From: Lentisalinibacter sp035655155 | Lineage (GTDB): Bacteria > Pseudomonadota > Gammaproteobacteria > Steroidobacterales > Woeseiaceae | NCBI GenBank assembly: GCA_035655155.1 | Contig: DASRVH010000005.1 | Span: forward strand, 1-64,000 | Reading direction: 5' to 3' | DNA length: 64,000 bases | Shown here: positions 8,124-17,043 of the stretch, piece by piece | Layout of the letters: the number at the start of each line of letters is the position of its first letter | Position numbering within the stretch: position 1 is the stretch's first letter | The notes under the pieces: generated by a model | The model's database searches: none | Seen by the model: only the letters and a program-made list of their open reading frames with translations | Told to the model about the DNA's origin: nothing | Program-made: the position numbers and the translations under genes

Positions 8124-9584
8124 GTGGACGAGGCGCGCATAGCCTGGATGAGCGCGCGCGACGCGGCGGCGGCCATCCGCGCCGGCGACCTGACCAGCCG
8201 CGGGCACCTGGAGGCGATGCTGGCCCGCATCGACCGCCTGGACGGGCCTCTGAACCTGGTGGTCACCCGGGACGACGAGCGCACGCGGCGCGCCGCCGAC
8301 GAGGCCGACCGGGAGGCCGCACGCGGCCGCTGGCGCGGGCCGCTGCACGGCGTCGCCATGACCACCAAGGACTCCTTCCAGACCGCCGGGCTGCGCACCA
8401 CCTCGGGTGCCCCGGAGCTGGCGGAGTTCGTGCCGGAGGAAGATGCGGCGGCCGTGGCGCGTCTGCGCGGCGCCGGTGCGGTGATCGCCGGCAAGACCAA
8501 CCTGCCGCTCTACGCCGCGGACCTGCAGAGTTACAACGCGCTGTTCGGCCAGAGCAACAACCCCTGGGATACGAGCCGCACCGTGGGTGGTTCCTCGGGC
8601 GGCGCGGCCGGGGCGCTGGCCGCGGGATTCACGCCGCTGGAGCTCGGCAGCGACATCGGCGGCTCCATCCGCGGTCCCGCATCCTGCTGCGGCGTCACCG
8701 GCCACAAGCCGAGCTTCGGCATCGTGCCCGGGCGGGGCCAGATCCCCGGCCCGCCGGGCACCCTGACCGAGGCCGACATCGCCGTCGTGGGGCCGCTGGC
8801 CCGGGACGTGACCGACCTGGAACTCGCACTCGACGTCCTCGCGGGCCCGAACGAGTGGACGGCGAAGGCCTGGTCGCTCGATCTGCCGCCGCCGCGCCAC
8901 CGGAATCTCGCCGACTACCGGGTGGCGGTGTGGTTCGACGAGCCGTCGGCGCCGGTGGACGCATCGGTCCGCGGTCTGCTCGGCGCGGCCGCCGACGCAC
9001 TGGCGGACGCCGGCGCCCGGGTGGACTACGAGGCACGGCCGGCCTTCACCTTCGACAAGGCGGTCATGGTGTTCAACCAGCTGCTGAATGCGGCCCTCTC
9101 CGGCGGCTTTAGCCGGGGCGAGGTCGAGGCGATGGCGGCGAAGGCAGCCGAGGCCGGGGAGGGCCGTGCGCTGGCGGCGCGCTACACCTCCCAGCGGCAC
9201 CGGGACTGGCTGTCGGCGAACGAGCGGCGGCTGCAGCTCCGCGCGCGGTGGCACGAGTTCTTCGGTGACTGGGACGCCGTGCTGGCGCCGGTGCTGCCCA
9301 CCACGGCCATCCCCCACGATCATTCCGAGCCGATGAGCCGGCGCAGCATTACGGTGAACGGCGAGCGGCGGAACTATCAGGAGCAGTTCAGCTGGATGGG
9401 CCTCGCCGGCGCCTCGTTCCTGCCCGCGACGGTCATCCCGGTGGGGGTCGCGGACGACGGCCTGCCGGTGGGGCTGCAGATCATCGGGCCCTTCCTCGAG
9501 GACCGCACCTGCCTGCGTCTGGCCGACCATCTGTACCGGCTGCTCGGCGGGTTCACGCCGCCGCCGGGTTTCGGGCCGGCCTGA
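8124..9584 (+). CDS. Amidase signature family hydrolase
   Basis: A 486-residue enzyme with the Ser-cisSer-Lys triad: catalytic Lys82 in TTKDSF, the cis-Ser in GGSSGG (about 158) and nucleophile Ser181 in GSDIGGSIRGPA. The GKTNLPLYA and NPWDTSRTVGGSSGG blocks are typical. Members hydrolyse linear amides, from aryl amides to fatty-acid amides; this one shows no GatA-type partner genes, so tRNA amidation is unlikely. The GTG at 8124 follows the CBS gene by 7 bases and gives a normal N-terminus; an ATG at codon 9 is a weaker choice. Confidence 0.92.
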   Translation: MDEARIAWMSARDAAAAIRAGDLTSRGHLEAMLARIDRLDGPLNLVVTRDDERTRRAADEADREAARGRWRGPLHGVAMTTKDSFQTAGLRTTSGAPELAEFVPEEDAAAVARLRGAGAVIAGKTNLPLYAADLQSYNALFGQSNNPWDTSRTVGGSSGGAAGALAAGFTPLELGSDIGGSIRGPASCCGVTGHKPSFGIVPGRGQIPGPPGTLTEADIAVVGPLARDVTDLELALDVLAGPNEWTAKAWSLDLPPPRHRNLADYRVAVWFDEPSAPVDASVRGLLGAAADALADAGARVDYEARPAFTFDKAVMVFNQLLNAALSGGFSRGEVEAMAAKAAEAGEGRALAARYTSQRHRDWLSANERRLQLRARWHEFFGDWDAVLAPVLPTTAIPHDHSEPMSRRSITVNGERRNYQEQFSWMGLAGASFLPATVIPVGVADDGLPVGLQIIGPFLEDRTCLRLADHLYRLLGGFTPPPGFGPA

Positions 9585-9680
9585 GCGAGCGGCCGCCGGC
9601 CCGCGGCCGACTTTTTCGTCACGGCGGGTAAACCTCGCCGGCCCCGGCTGCACTAACCGGTCAAAGAGGGATTGCATGTT

Positions 9681-10217
9681 TTGACCGAGCCGTCCGATGT
9701 CGAGCTGGTGCAGCGTTTCCGCTCCGGGGATCCGGAGGCCTTCGATGCCATCGTGCGGCGCTACCAGGATCCGCTCTACCGGCTCGCGAGCGTGTGGCTG
9801 CACAACCCGCAGCATGCGGAGGACGCGGTGCAGGACGTGTTCCTGCGGGCCTGGCGCGGGCTGCGGCGCTTCCGCTTCCGCGCGGCGCCGTTTACCTGGC
9901 TGTACCGCACGGCGCGGCATGTGTGCAACGAGTACAACCGCCGGCGCACGGGCGAGACTCTGGACGGCGAGCCCGCCGACCCGGCGGTCGGTCCGGAGCG
10001 GCGCGCGGGCGAGCTGGAGGCGGCGCGGCGCGTGCGCCAGCTCGTGGACGTGCTGCCCGACCGGCAGCGGGAGGTGGTGATGCTGCGGATATTCGAGGAG
10101 CTGTCGGTGGCCGATACGGCGAAGGCGATGGGGTGCCGGCAGGGCACCGTGAAGGCCCTGCTGCACAAGGCCGTCCGGCGATTGCGGGAAAACGGCATGG
10201 AGGGACTCGGCGGATGA
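9681..10217 (+). CDS. ECF-type RNA polymerase sigma factor
   Basis: About 178 residues with sigma region 2 (FDAIVRRYQDPLYRLASVWL, then AEDAVQDVFLRAWRGL) and region 4 (LPDRQREVVMLRIFEELSVADTAKAMGCRQGTVKALLHKAVRRLRE). The start is a TTG at 9681, nine bases after AGAGGGA; a TTG at 9672 is in frame but touches that site, and the ATG at 9676 is out of frame and stops after two codons. The stop overlaps the start of the next gene (ATGA), typical of a sigma/anti-sigma pair. It presumably directs an envelope-stress or similar regulon. Confidence 0.9.
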   Translation: MTEPSDVELVQRFRSGDPEAFDAIVRRYQDPLYRLASVWLHNPQHAEDAVQDVFLRAWRGLRRFRFRAAPFTWLYRTARHVCNEYNRRRTGETLDGEPADPAVGPERRAGELEAARRVRQLVDVLPDRQREVVMLRIFEELSVADTAKAMGCRQGTVKALLHKAVRRLRENGMEGLGG

Positions 10218-10693
10218 GCCGGCGCGTTAACGACGAAGAAATGGACGTCGAGACGGAAATCGAGACGGACATCGAGGCGGACATCGAGGCCATCAGGCAA
10301 GAGTACCGGCGCCTGAAGGCGCCGGATCACACGCTGCGCCGGGTGCACGCGCGGCTCCCCGGGGCACGGCCGCGGCGCCTGACCCTGCCTGCCGCCGGGA
10401 CGGCGCTGGCCGCCACCCTGGCCGTGGCCGCATTGCTGCTGGCCCTGCCCCGGGTCGACCGCGGCGAGGCGGAGATACGGCCGACCTCGCTGACGGTGCT
10501 CTCGCTGGCGGCGGGCAGCAAGCCGGCCGGTGCCGTGCCGGGCCTGTCGTCCGTCCGCGGCATGAGCCTGCCGGCGCCGCCGGGCCCGGCCACCGGCGCG
10601 GGCGCCGTCGCGCCGTCGCCGACCGACACGGAACTGGAAGACCTGCGGAATCACTCGCGGGACGAAGAGGAGAAGGACCATGCGAACAGCTAG
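10214..10693 (+). CDS. Probable membrane anti-sigma factor
   Basis: A 159-residue protein that begins within the sigma gene's stop codon. An acidic repeat-like N-terminus (DVETEIETDIEADIEAI) and a short basic stretch precede one membrane helix (LAATLAVAALLLALP, about residues 76-90) and a Pro/Ala-rich tail outside. The length, topology and translational coupling to an ECF sigma factor suggest an anti-sigma role; no ZAS zinc motif (HxxxCxxC) is visible, so it would be a non-zinc type. No named family is recognised. Confidence 0.7.
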   Translation: MSRRVNDEEMDVETEIETDIEADIEAIRQEYRRLKAPDHTLRRVHARLPGARPRRLTLPAAGTALAATLAVAALLLALPRVDRGEAEIRPTSLTVLSLAAGSKPAGAVPGLSSVRGMSLPAPPGPATGAGAVAPSPTDTELEDLRNHSRDEEEKDHANS

Positions 10694-11102
10694 ACGGGGA
10701 TCAACGGCACGGATATGCGCGCTCATCGCGGCGGCGGCTCTGATCGCGGCGGCGCCGTCGGTGCCAGCGCAGTCGGTGGACGAGCTCGCGAGGATGCAGA
10801 CCTTCCTCGGCATCATGACGGACTACATGGCCATCATCGAGACCACCCACGAGATCAGCGCCGAGCCCGAGAAGGCCGCCATCCTGCAGATGCAGAAGAT
10901 GAAGGAGATCTACGAGGAGCGGGGCGAGAAGGCGCGGGTGGTGGAGGAGCTGCGTCGCGTGCTCGAGAACAGCAGCAACCAGGCCATTCGCAACGCGGCT
11001 TACGTGCTGATGAGCGACACCCTGAAGGAGACCGGACGTTCCGCCGAGGCCATCGAGCTGCTGCGCAAGGGGCTGGCCGAAAACCTGAAGGCGGCCGAGT
11101 AG
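10680..11102 (+). CDS. Periplasmic helical (TPR-like) protein of the sigma operon
   Basis: A 140-residue protein with a signal peptide (ARICALIAAAALIAAAPSVPAQS) and an all-helical mature part that ends in a TPR-like pair (QAIRNAAYVLMSDTLKETGRSAEAIELLRKGL). It starts 14 bases inside the end of the anti-sigma gene behind a strong GAGGAGAAGGACC site, so sigma factor, anti-sigma factor and this protein form one operon. It may act as a periplasmic sensor or cofactor for the anti-sigma protein, which is inference from position only. Confidence 0.7.
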   Translation: MRTARRGSTARICALIAAAALIAAAPSVPAQSVDELARMQTFLGIMTDYMAIIETTHEISAEPEKAAILQMQKMKEIYEERGEKARVVEELRRVLENSSNQAIRNAAYVLMSDTLKETGRSAEAIELLRKGLAENLKAAE

Positions 11103-11227
11103 CGGCGCGGGATGTGGCCTGGGTCACGGCTTTCGTGTCCGGCGGCGGGCAAGGTGCTTGTCAACCCGGCCGGCGCGGAAACGTTGTTGTCGTTCGTGCC
11201 GATCAGACGGAACGCGGGGGTAGCAGG

Positions 11228-12901
11228 ATGACGGGAAGGTTACGGGTATACGCATCGGGGTCGCGGGCCGCGCTCCTGCTGGCGGCCTCGCTGGCGCTCA
11301 CGGCCTGCGGTGGCGGCGGCTCCTCCGGGGGCGCCTCCGAACCGCCCCCGCCTCCGCCGCCCCCGCCGCCGACGCTCAGCAAGACCGAGGCGTTCCGCTT
11401 CCTGAACCAGGCCACTTTCGGCGCCACCGAGGCCGGGGCCGACGCGGTGGTCGAAAGCGGTGTCGAGGCCTGGATCGACAATCAGATGAATGCGCCGGCC
11501 TCGCTGCAGCTGCCTTACCTGCGCTCGCTGCCGCGGCCGGATTTCCCCGGCCAGCTGCAGCCCGACCGGGTGGACGTATGGTTTCGCAACGCGGTGGACG
11601 GCGAGGATCAGCTCCGCCAGCGGGTGGCTTTTGCTCTGTCCCAGGTCATGGTCGTCTCCCAGCTCGGCGCGCTGGAGGGCGCCCCGTGGGCGCTGGCGGA
11701 CTATTACGACACCCTGGCCGAACACGCCTTCGGCAATTTCCGCGACCTGATGGAAGCGGTCACGCTGCATCCGGCCATGGGCATCTACCTCAGCATGCTC
11801 GGCAACGAGAAGCCGAACCCGGCGCTGAACATCCGCCCGGACGAGAACTATGCCCGCGAGCTCATGCAGCTGTTCACCATCGGTCTCGTGGAACTGAACG
11901 TCGACGGTACCGTGAAGACGGACGGCGCCGGCCAGCCGATCCCCACCTACGACCAGTCCGTCATCGAGGGTTTCGCCCACGTCTACACGGGCTGGCACTT
12001 CGCCGGCGCGCCGGGCTTCGAGCAGGCGCGCATCACGCCCTTCAATCAGACGCAGCCGATGGCGCTGTACGAGGCGTTCCACGACACCGGGGCGAAGCGG
12101 CTGCTCGGCGGCGTCGAACTGCCGGCCGGCCAGTCCGGCGAGGAAGACCTGCGCGCGGCGCTGGACAACGTCTTCGAACACCCGAACGTGGGGCCGTTCA
12201 TCGCGACGCGGCTGATCGAGCGCCTGACCACCAGCAATCCGTCGCCGGCATACGTGCGCCGGGTGGCCGAGACCTTCAACGACAACGGCGCCGGGGTGCG
12301 CGGCGACCTCGCCGCGGTGGTGCGGGCGATCCTGCTCGACGCCGAGGCGCGGCCGGACGACGCGCTGGATACCGACGGCAAGCTGAAGGAGCCGCTGCTC
12401 CGCCTGACCCAGCTGTGGCGCGCCTACGACGCCCGCAGCGAGAGCGGCGCCTTCCCGTTCGGCTTCGCCTACATCCTGCTGGGCCAGGGACCGCTGCAGT
12501 CGCCCTCCGTGTTCAACTTCTACAGCCCGTTCTACGCACCGCCCGGCGAGATCCGCGACCGCGGGCTGGTGGCGCCCGAGCTGCAGATCGCCACCGAGTA
12601 CCAGAACACGCTGATTACCAATCTGATGCTGGCGCAGGCGTTCGTGAATCATTCCGAGAACCCGGACCTGGGTCCGGACGACGTGTTCATCGACATCGGC
12701 GAGGAGGTGGCGCTGGCCGGCGACGCCGATGCGCTCGTCGCGCGGGTGGCGGACAAGCTGCTGGCCGGCGAGATCTCTCCGCTGCTCGCGGAGGAGGCGG
12801 TCGGGATGGTGGAGCGCATCCCGGCCGGCGACCCGATCGCCAGGGCGGCCGAGGCGATCTACCTGGTCGCCTCGTCGCCGGAATACGCCTACCAGCGCTG
12901 A
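11228..12901 (+). CDS. DUF1800-family lipoprotein
   Basis: A 557-residue protein with a lipoprotein signal (LAASLALTACGGGGSS) and a polyproline run, then the DUF1800 body: FLNQATFGATEAGADAVVESG near the start, NEKPNPALNIRPDENYARELMQLFTIG in the middle and SPSVFNFYSPFYAPP later. The family is widespread in Proteobacteria and Planctomycetes and of unknown biochemistry, almost always next to a DUF1501 gene, as here (12 bases downstream). The ATG at 11228 follows GGGGGTAGCAGG. Likely exported to the outer membrane periplasmic face. Confidence 0.88.
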   Translation: MTGRLRVYASGSRAALLLAASLALTACGGGGSSGGASEPPPPPPPPPPTLSKTEAFRFLNQATFGATEAGADAVVESGVEAWIDNQMNAPASLQLPYLRSLPRPDFPGQLQPDRVDVWFRNAVDGEDQLRQRVAFALSQVMVVSQLGALEGAPWALADYYDTLAEHAFGNFRDLMEAVTLHPAMGIYLSMLGNEKPNPALNIRPDENYARELMQLFTIGLVELNVDGTVKTDGAGQPIPTYDQSVIEGFAHVYTGWHFAGAPGFEQARITPFNQTQPMALYEAFHDTGAKRLLGGVELPAGQSGEEDLRAALDNVFEHPNVGPFIATRLIERLTTSNPSPAYVRRVAETFNDNGAGVRGDLAAVVRAILLDAEARPDDALDTDGKLKEPLLRLTQLWRAYDARSESGAFPFGFAYILLGQGPLQSPSVFNFYSPFYAPPGEIRDRGLVAPELQIATEYQNTLITNLMLAQAFVNHSENPDLGPDDVFIDIGEEVALAGDADALVARVADKLLAGEISPLLAEEAVGMVERIPAGDPIARAAEAIYLVASSPEYAYQR

Positions 12902-12913
12902 GGGGAAAACATC

Positions 12914-14254
12914 ATGGCAGCCATCAATCGACGCGATTTCCTGAAGCTGGGCGGCGCCGGGGCCGCGCTGGCGGCCTGCCCCGGCCTGCACGTGGCCGCC
13001 GCGCCCGGCCCGTTCGACGACTACCGGGCGCTGGTCTGCGTGTTCCTGTTCGGCGGCAACGATTCGTTCAACATGCTGGTGCCGGTGAGCGACGCCGAGT
13101 ACGGCGTGTACGCGGCCTCGCGACAGAACCTGGCCATCGCGCAGGCAGATCTGCTGCCGATACAGCCGTTGGCCTCCGACGGCACGGACTACGGTCTGCA
13201 TCCGTCCATGCCCGAGGTGCGGGACCTGTTCGAGAGCGGGCGGGCCGCGTTCGTCACCAACGTGGGTCCGTTGATCCAGCCCGTGACGAAGGCTGCGTTC
13301 CAGGCAGGCTCGGCGGTGCTGCCGCCGCAGCTGTTCTCCCACAACGACCAGCAGGACCAGTGGCACTCGCTGAAGGGCACGAACCAGACGGCGACGGGCT
13401 GGGCCGGGCGCATCGCCGATCTGATTCGCCTGGAGGTCTCCGGCCAGCAGCTCGCCACCAATGCCTCGCTGTTCGGCAACACCCTGTTCCAGTCGGCCGG
13501 CGAGACTGTGGCCTACGTAATGGGGCCCCAGGGCCCGGTGCCCTTCGAGGGCTTCGGCGACAGCGGCATCTTTCTGGAGCAGCGCCGGGCGTTCGAGCGC
13601 ATCATCGGCGGCGACTACGGCTCCATCTACGAGCGCGGATTCGCCGAGGTGCAGCAGCGGGCGGTGGATGCCGCGGACCGGGTCAGCGGTGCCATTGCCG
13701 AAGCGCCGAATCTCGCTACCGTTTTCCCGGCCTCCCAGCTGGGCGAGCAGCTGCGCACCGTGGCGCGGCTGATCGCCGTGCGCGACGAACTGGCCATGGA
13801 ACGCCAGATCTTCTTCGTGGCCGCCGGGGGCTTCGATACCCACGACGATCAGGCGGAGCTGCAGCCGGGCCTGCTGGCCGGCGTCAGCCAGGCGATCGCC
13901 GCCTTCCATGCGGCGACGGTGGAGCTCGGCATCGCCGACAGCGTCACCACGTTCACCCAGTCGGATTTCGGCCGCACGCTGACCTCCAACGGCGACGGCA
14001 CGGATCACGGCTGGGGCGGCATCCAGCTGGTGGTCGGCGATGCCGTGCGGGGCCGGGAGCTGTACGGAGCCTATCCGCTGCTGGCGATCGACGGGCCCGA
14101 GGACGTCGGCGGCGGGCGCATGATCCCGTCGGTCTCGGCGGACCAGTACGCCGCGACGCTCGCCCGCTGGTTCGGCATACCGGACGCGGATCTCGCCCAG
14201 GTGGCGCCGCACATCGACAACTTCATCCAGCGCGATCTCGGCTTCCTGCTCTGA
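12914..14254 (+). CDS. DUF1501-family Tat-exported protein
   Basis: A 446-residue protein with a clear twin-arginine signal (NRRDFLKLGGAGAALAACPG, about residues 5-24) and the DUF1501 body, related to the sulfatase/alkaline phosphatase fold: LVCVFLFGGNDSFNMLVPV, SHNDQQDQWHSLKG, FFVAAGGFDTHDDQ and TQSDFGRTLTSNGDGTDHGWGG. GAGGGGAAAAC provides the ribosome site. Tat export implies folding, perhaps with metal, before translocation. It is the partner of the DUF1800 lipoprotein upstream; the pair is found together across many genomes, with function unestablished. Confidence 0.9.
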   Translation: MAAINRRDFLKLGGAGAALAACPGLHVAAAPGPFDDYRALVCVFLFGGNDSFNMLVPVSDAEYGVYAASRQNLAIAQADLLPIQPLASDGTDYGLHPSMPEVRDLFESGRAAFVTNVGPLIQPVTKAAFQAGSAVLPPQLFSHNDQQDQWHSLKGTNQTATGWAGRIADLIRLEVSGQQLATNASLFGNTLFQSAGETVAYVMGPQGPVPFEGFGDSGIFLEQRRAFERIIGGDYGSIYERGFAEVQQRAVDAADRVSGAIAEAPNLATVFPASQLGEQLRTVARLIAVRDELAMERQIFFVAAGGFDTHDDQAELQPGLLAGVSQAIAAFHAATVELGIADSVTTFTQSDFGRTLTSNGDGTDHGWGGIQLVVGDAVRGRELYGAYPLLAIDGPEDVGGGRMIPSVSADQYAATLARWFGIPDADLAQVAPHIDNFIQRDLGFLL

Positions 14255-14363
14255 GGCTCTGCAGACCGCGTCTAAGTCCTGTCCATACTGCCGCTCATCC
14301 GTTATTCCCGGGGTCGCGAAAACAGTCGCGAGTCATACGACAACCCCCAGAGGAGAGAGCGAC

Positions 14364-14909
14364 ATGACAAGGACGACCCTGACAAGGACGACGATGAACC
14401 CTTCCAGCATCCGCACCGTGCTGGCGATGGGACTGCTGCTCGTGGCGGCGGCCACCACCGCGGTCGCGGGCCATCACAAGAACATGGAGAAGAAGGCCGA
14501 GAAGGACATCGTGGACACCGCGGTGGCCGCGGGCGACTTCACCACGCTGGCGGCCGCGCTGGATGCGGCGGGCCTGGTGGGCACGCTGAAGGGCGAGGGC
14601 CCGTTCACGGTGTTCGCGCCCACGGATGCGGCGTTCGCGGCGCTGCCGGAGGGCACGGTGGAGAGCCTGCTGAAGCCGGAGAACAAGGACCAGCTGGTCT
14701 CCATCCTGACCTACCACGTGGTGCCCGGCAAGGTGACCTCAGGCGACGTCGTCAAGCTGGACAGCGCCGCCACCGTGAACGGCCAGTCCGTGGCGATCGA
14801 CGCGAGCGGCGGCAAGGTGACGGTGGACGGCGCCACGGTCACGGCCGTGGACATCGCGGCCAGCAATGGTGTGATCCACGTGATCGATCAGGTGATCCTG
14901 CCCGAGTGA
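14364..14909 (+). CDS. Secreted fasciclin (FAS1) domain protein
   Basis: A 181-residue protein with a signal peptide (TVLAMGLLLVAAATTAVAGH) and one FAS1 domain with both conserved boxes: GPFTVFAPTDAAFAAL (H1) and the downstream YHVVPGK followed by NGVIHVIDQVILP (H2). FAS1 domains mediate adhesion or bind polymers and small ligands outside the cytoplasm. GAGGAGAGAGC precedes the ATG at 14364; a second ATG at 14394 is possible, because the first ten codons carry a 12-base duplication (GACAAGGACGAC twice). A terminator follows, so it is monocistronic. Confidence 0.92.
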   Translation: MTRTTLTRTTMNPSSIRTVLAMGLLLVAAATTAVAGHHKNMEKKAEKDIVDTAVAAGDFTTLAAALDAAGLVGTLKGEGPFTVFAPTDAAFAALPEGTVESLLKPENKDQLVSILTYHVVPGKVTSGDVVKLDSAATVNGQSVAIDASGGKVTVDGATVTAVDIAASNGVIHVIDQVILPE

Positions 14910-14967
14910 TGCGGGTGCGCTGATGCGGGACGGTGCCAAGGATGGCGCCGGCCCGTAACCGGCGGAA

Positions 14968-15005
14968 GGCCGGCACGGCATCGACAGGCCGTGCCGGCCT
15001 TTTTT
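14968..15005 (+). terminator. Rho-independent terminator after the fasciclin gene
   Basis: A perfect 12-bp stem (GGCCGGCACGGC at 14968-14979, GCCGTGCCGGCC at 14988-14999) with an 8-base loop is followed by six T. Confidence 0.92.
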
Positions 15006-15096
15006 GTGCGGCGACTTTTGCCCGGCCATGGGCGCCGCAGATGCCGCGGCGGCGCAAACTTGTTAGCCTTCCGTTCCGGATTCACAGCCAGAGAGG

Positions 15097-15507
15097 ATGA
15101 GCGACATGGCCGAGGGCCCCGACGAGAAAGAAATGGAGATGTCCGTCGACGAGCTGTATCGGGAGGAGGTCTTCACCGATCAGCGGGTGGGGACGATCCG
15201 GCGGATGACGCCGGTCACCGCCGAGGGCGCGGAGGATACCTCCCGGGCCGTGCAGTACGTGGGCCAGACCCAGCTGCTGACGCCGGCGGGCGCGCTGCCC
15301 CTGTCGTTCGAGATCGAGGCGAACTCCCTGGGCGATGCCGCGCGGAAGTTCGGCGCCGGCGCCGCCGAGGCGGCCGAGGACACGATCAAGCGGCTGGAGG
15401 AGATGCGCCGGGATGCGGCTTCTTCCATCGTGATGCCGGGCGCGGAAGGCGCCGGCGGCATGCCCGATCCCCGACTGCAGGGCGGCGGCGGAAAGTTCAA
15501 ATTGTAA
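15097..15507 (+). CDS. Uncharacterised acidic cytoplasmic protein, 136 aa
   Basis: A 136-residue soluble protein with an acidic N-terminus (EGPDEKEMEMSVDELYREE), a central beta-rich stretch (QYVGQTQLLTPAGALPLSFEIEANSLGDAARKFGAG) and a C-terminal helix (EDTIKRLEEMRRDAASS) followed by a Gly-rich tail. There is no signal peptide or membrane segment. GAGAGG before the ATG and coding-like base use support it. No family is recognised. It is flanked by terminators or convergent genes and seems to be transcribed alone. Confidence 0.72.
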   Translation: MSDMAEGPDEKEMEMSVDELYREEVFTDQRVGTIRRMTPVTAEGAEDTSRAVQYVGQTQLLTPAGALPLSFEIEANSLGDAARKFGAGAAEAAEDTIKRLEEMRRDAASSIVMPGAEGAGGMPDPRLQGGGGKFKL

Positions 15508-15558
15508 GGAAAACGGTGTCCGGCACCCGGTTCTTGCGTTTCTGAACTTGTTGGCGGG

Positions 15559-16992
15559 TCAGACTTCCTGGCTTGCCTTGGCGTCCGCCGTGTCGTCGGT
15601 TGGGGTGAGCATTGGGCGCGTGGCGTGGTAGGTGAGCCAGCCGGCGAGCATGCCGGGCATGCCCTCGTAGATGTCGTTGTGCCAGCCGAGCCAGCGCCAG
15701 CCGATGGCCACTCCCACTCCCACTCCGATCATCAGTAACGCCTGGCTCTCGGCCACCCGCAGGCCGCGCGAGTAGACGTAGAGCAGCGGCCCGAAGGCGC
15801 TGGCCAGCGCCGACCAGGAGAAAATCACCAGCGCGAATACACTCTGCGTCCCGTTCAGGGCGATGATGAGCGCCAGCACGACGATCAACAGCGTACCGGC
15901 CTTCAGCTCCAGCGGTTTCTCGATCTTCTGCGGCAGCAGATCGTGGGTGAGGGCCGAGGAGCAGCTGAGCACCAGCGAGTCGGCAGTGGAGATGGTGGCC
16001 GCAAACAGACCGGCGATCACGATGCCGGCGAAGATCCCCGGCAGCAGCTCCATTGCCATGGTGGGCAGCGCGAGCTCGGGGTCCATGCTGCCGAGGTCGG
16101 GCAGCAGCAGGCGGGATAGCAGGCCGACGCCGGCAGCGAAGGTATAGAACACGGTGAAGAAGCCGTAGTAGTACATGCGCGTGCGGCGCAGCTTGCCGGC
16201 GCTCTCCAGCGCCATGAAGCGGACCATGATGTGGGGCTGGCCGATGACGCTCATGCCCGCGAACATCCAGCCGACGACGAACAGGACCGGTCCGCTCGGC
16301 GCCGGCAGCTTGAGTTCGTCGGGGAAGGGTGCGAGGAAACCGGGAACGGTGGAGAGTTCTTCCACGGCGGCGCCCACGCCGCCGACGCTGACCAGTGCCA
16401 CGACCAGCATGATGCTCATGGCGAACAACATGACCACCGACTGGGCCACGTCGGTCCAGATCGAGGCCCGGATGCCGCCGGCCAGGCAGTACAGGGCCAC
16501 CATGGTCGCCACCAGGATGGCGCCGCTGCTCGGCGTCCAGCCGAACATCGCCTGCAGCGCCTTGCCGCCGGCCGTGAGCTGGGCGGCGGCATAGGCGCCC
16601 AGGAAGGCGAGCGTCAGCAGCGCCACCACGATGCGCAGGATGCGGAAGTCCGTGTCGTGCCAGCGGGCCAGCACGCCGGCGAAGGTCACCTCGTTGTGCT
16701 TCTCGGTGGATTCACGCAGCCGCCGGTGGATGACCAGCGACATCAGGAAGTCGCCGACGATCCAGCCGACCATGACCCACAGCGACGCGACGCCGGCCGC
16801 ATAGGTGTAGCCCATCAGGCCGATGAACATGAAGCCGGAGTTGTTGGTGGCGATCGCGGACAGGCCCGCGAAGGCGGGCGAGACGTCACGGCTGGCCAGG
16901 TAGTAGTCGTCCTTGGTGCCGCGGCTGCGCATCACCGAGCCGAGCCCGATCAGTACGAAGACCGCCATGGCTGCGATGAAGCTGGTCAGCAT
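15559..16992 (-). CDS. Sodium:solute symporter (SSS family), ectoine-cluster-linked
   Basis: A 477-residue polytopic protein of the PutP/SSS family, with about 13 hydrophobic segments, the N-terminal DYYLASRDVSPAFAGLSAIATNNSG motif, the GGIRASIWTDVAQSVVM region typical of the sodium-site helices, and FAATISTADSLVLSCSSAL near TM8. It follows the ectoine-type aspartate kinase by 51 bases on the same strand, so it probably imports a compatible solute or precursor (proline, betaine, ectoine) or acetate. The cluster context favours osmoprotectant uptake, but the SSS family is broad. Confidence 0.88.
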   Translation of the reverse strand: MLTSFIAAMAVFVLIGLGSVMRSRGTKDDYYLASRDVSPAFAGLSAIATNNSGFMFIGLMGYTYAAGVASLWVMVGWIVGDFLMSLVIHRRLRESTEKHNEVTFAGVLARWHDTDFRILRIVVALLTLAFLGAYAAAQLTAGGKALQAMFGWTPSSGAILVATMVALYCLAGGIRASIWTDVAQSVVMLFAMSIMLVVALVSVGGVGAAVEELSTVPGFLAPFPDELKLPAPSGPVLFVVGWMFAGMSVIGQPHIMVRFMALESAGKLRRTRMYYYGFFTVFYTFAAGVGLLSRLLLPDLGSMDPELALPTMAMELLPGIFAGIVIAGLFAATISTADSLVLSCSSALTHDLLPQKIEKPLELKAGTLLIVVLALIIALNGTQSVFALVIFSWSALASAFGPLLYVYSRGLRVAESQALLMIGVGVGVAIGWRWLGWHNDIYEGMPGMLAGWLTYHATRPMLTPTDDTADAKASQEV

Positions 16993-17043
16993 CGGCTATT
17001 GCTGCGGTCGCATTCGTTACCGTCGGGGGGTGCGGCCTGCGGC

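Noticed and set aside
11240..14212. 990-codon open frame on the minus strand
   Set aside because: Antisense to the DUF1800/DUF1501 genes, which have signals, ribosome sites and conserved motifs. The long frame shows no domain.
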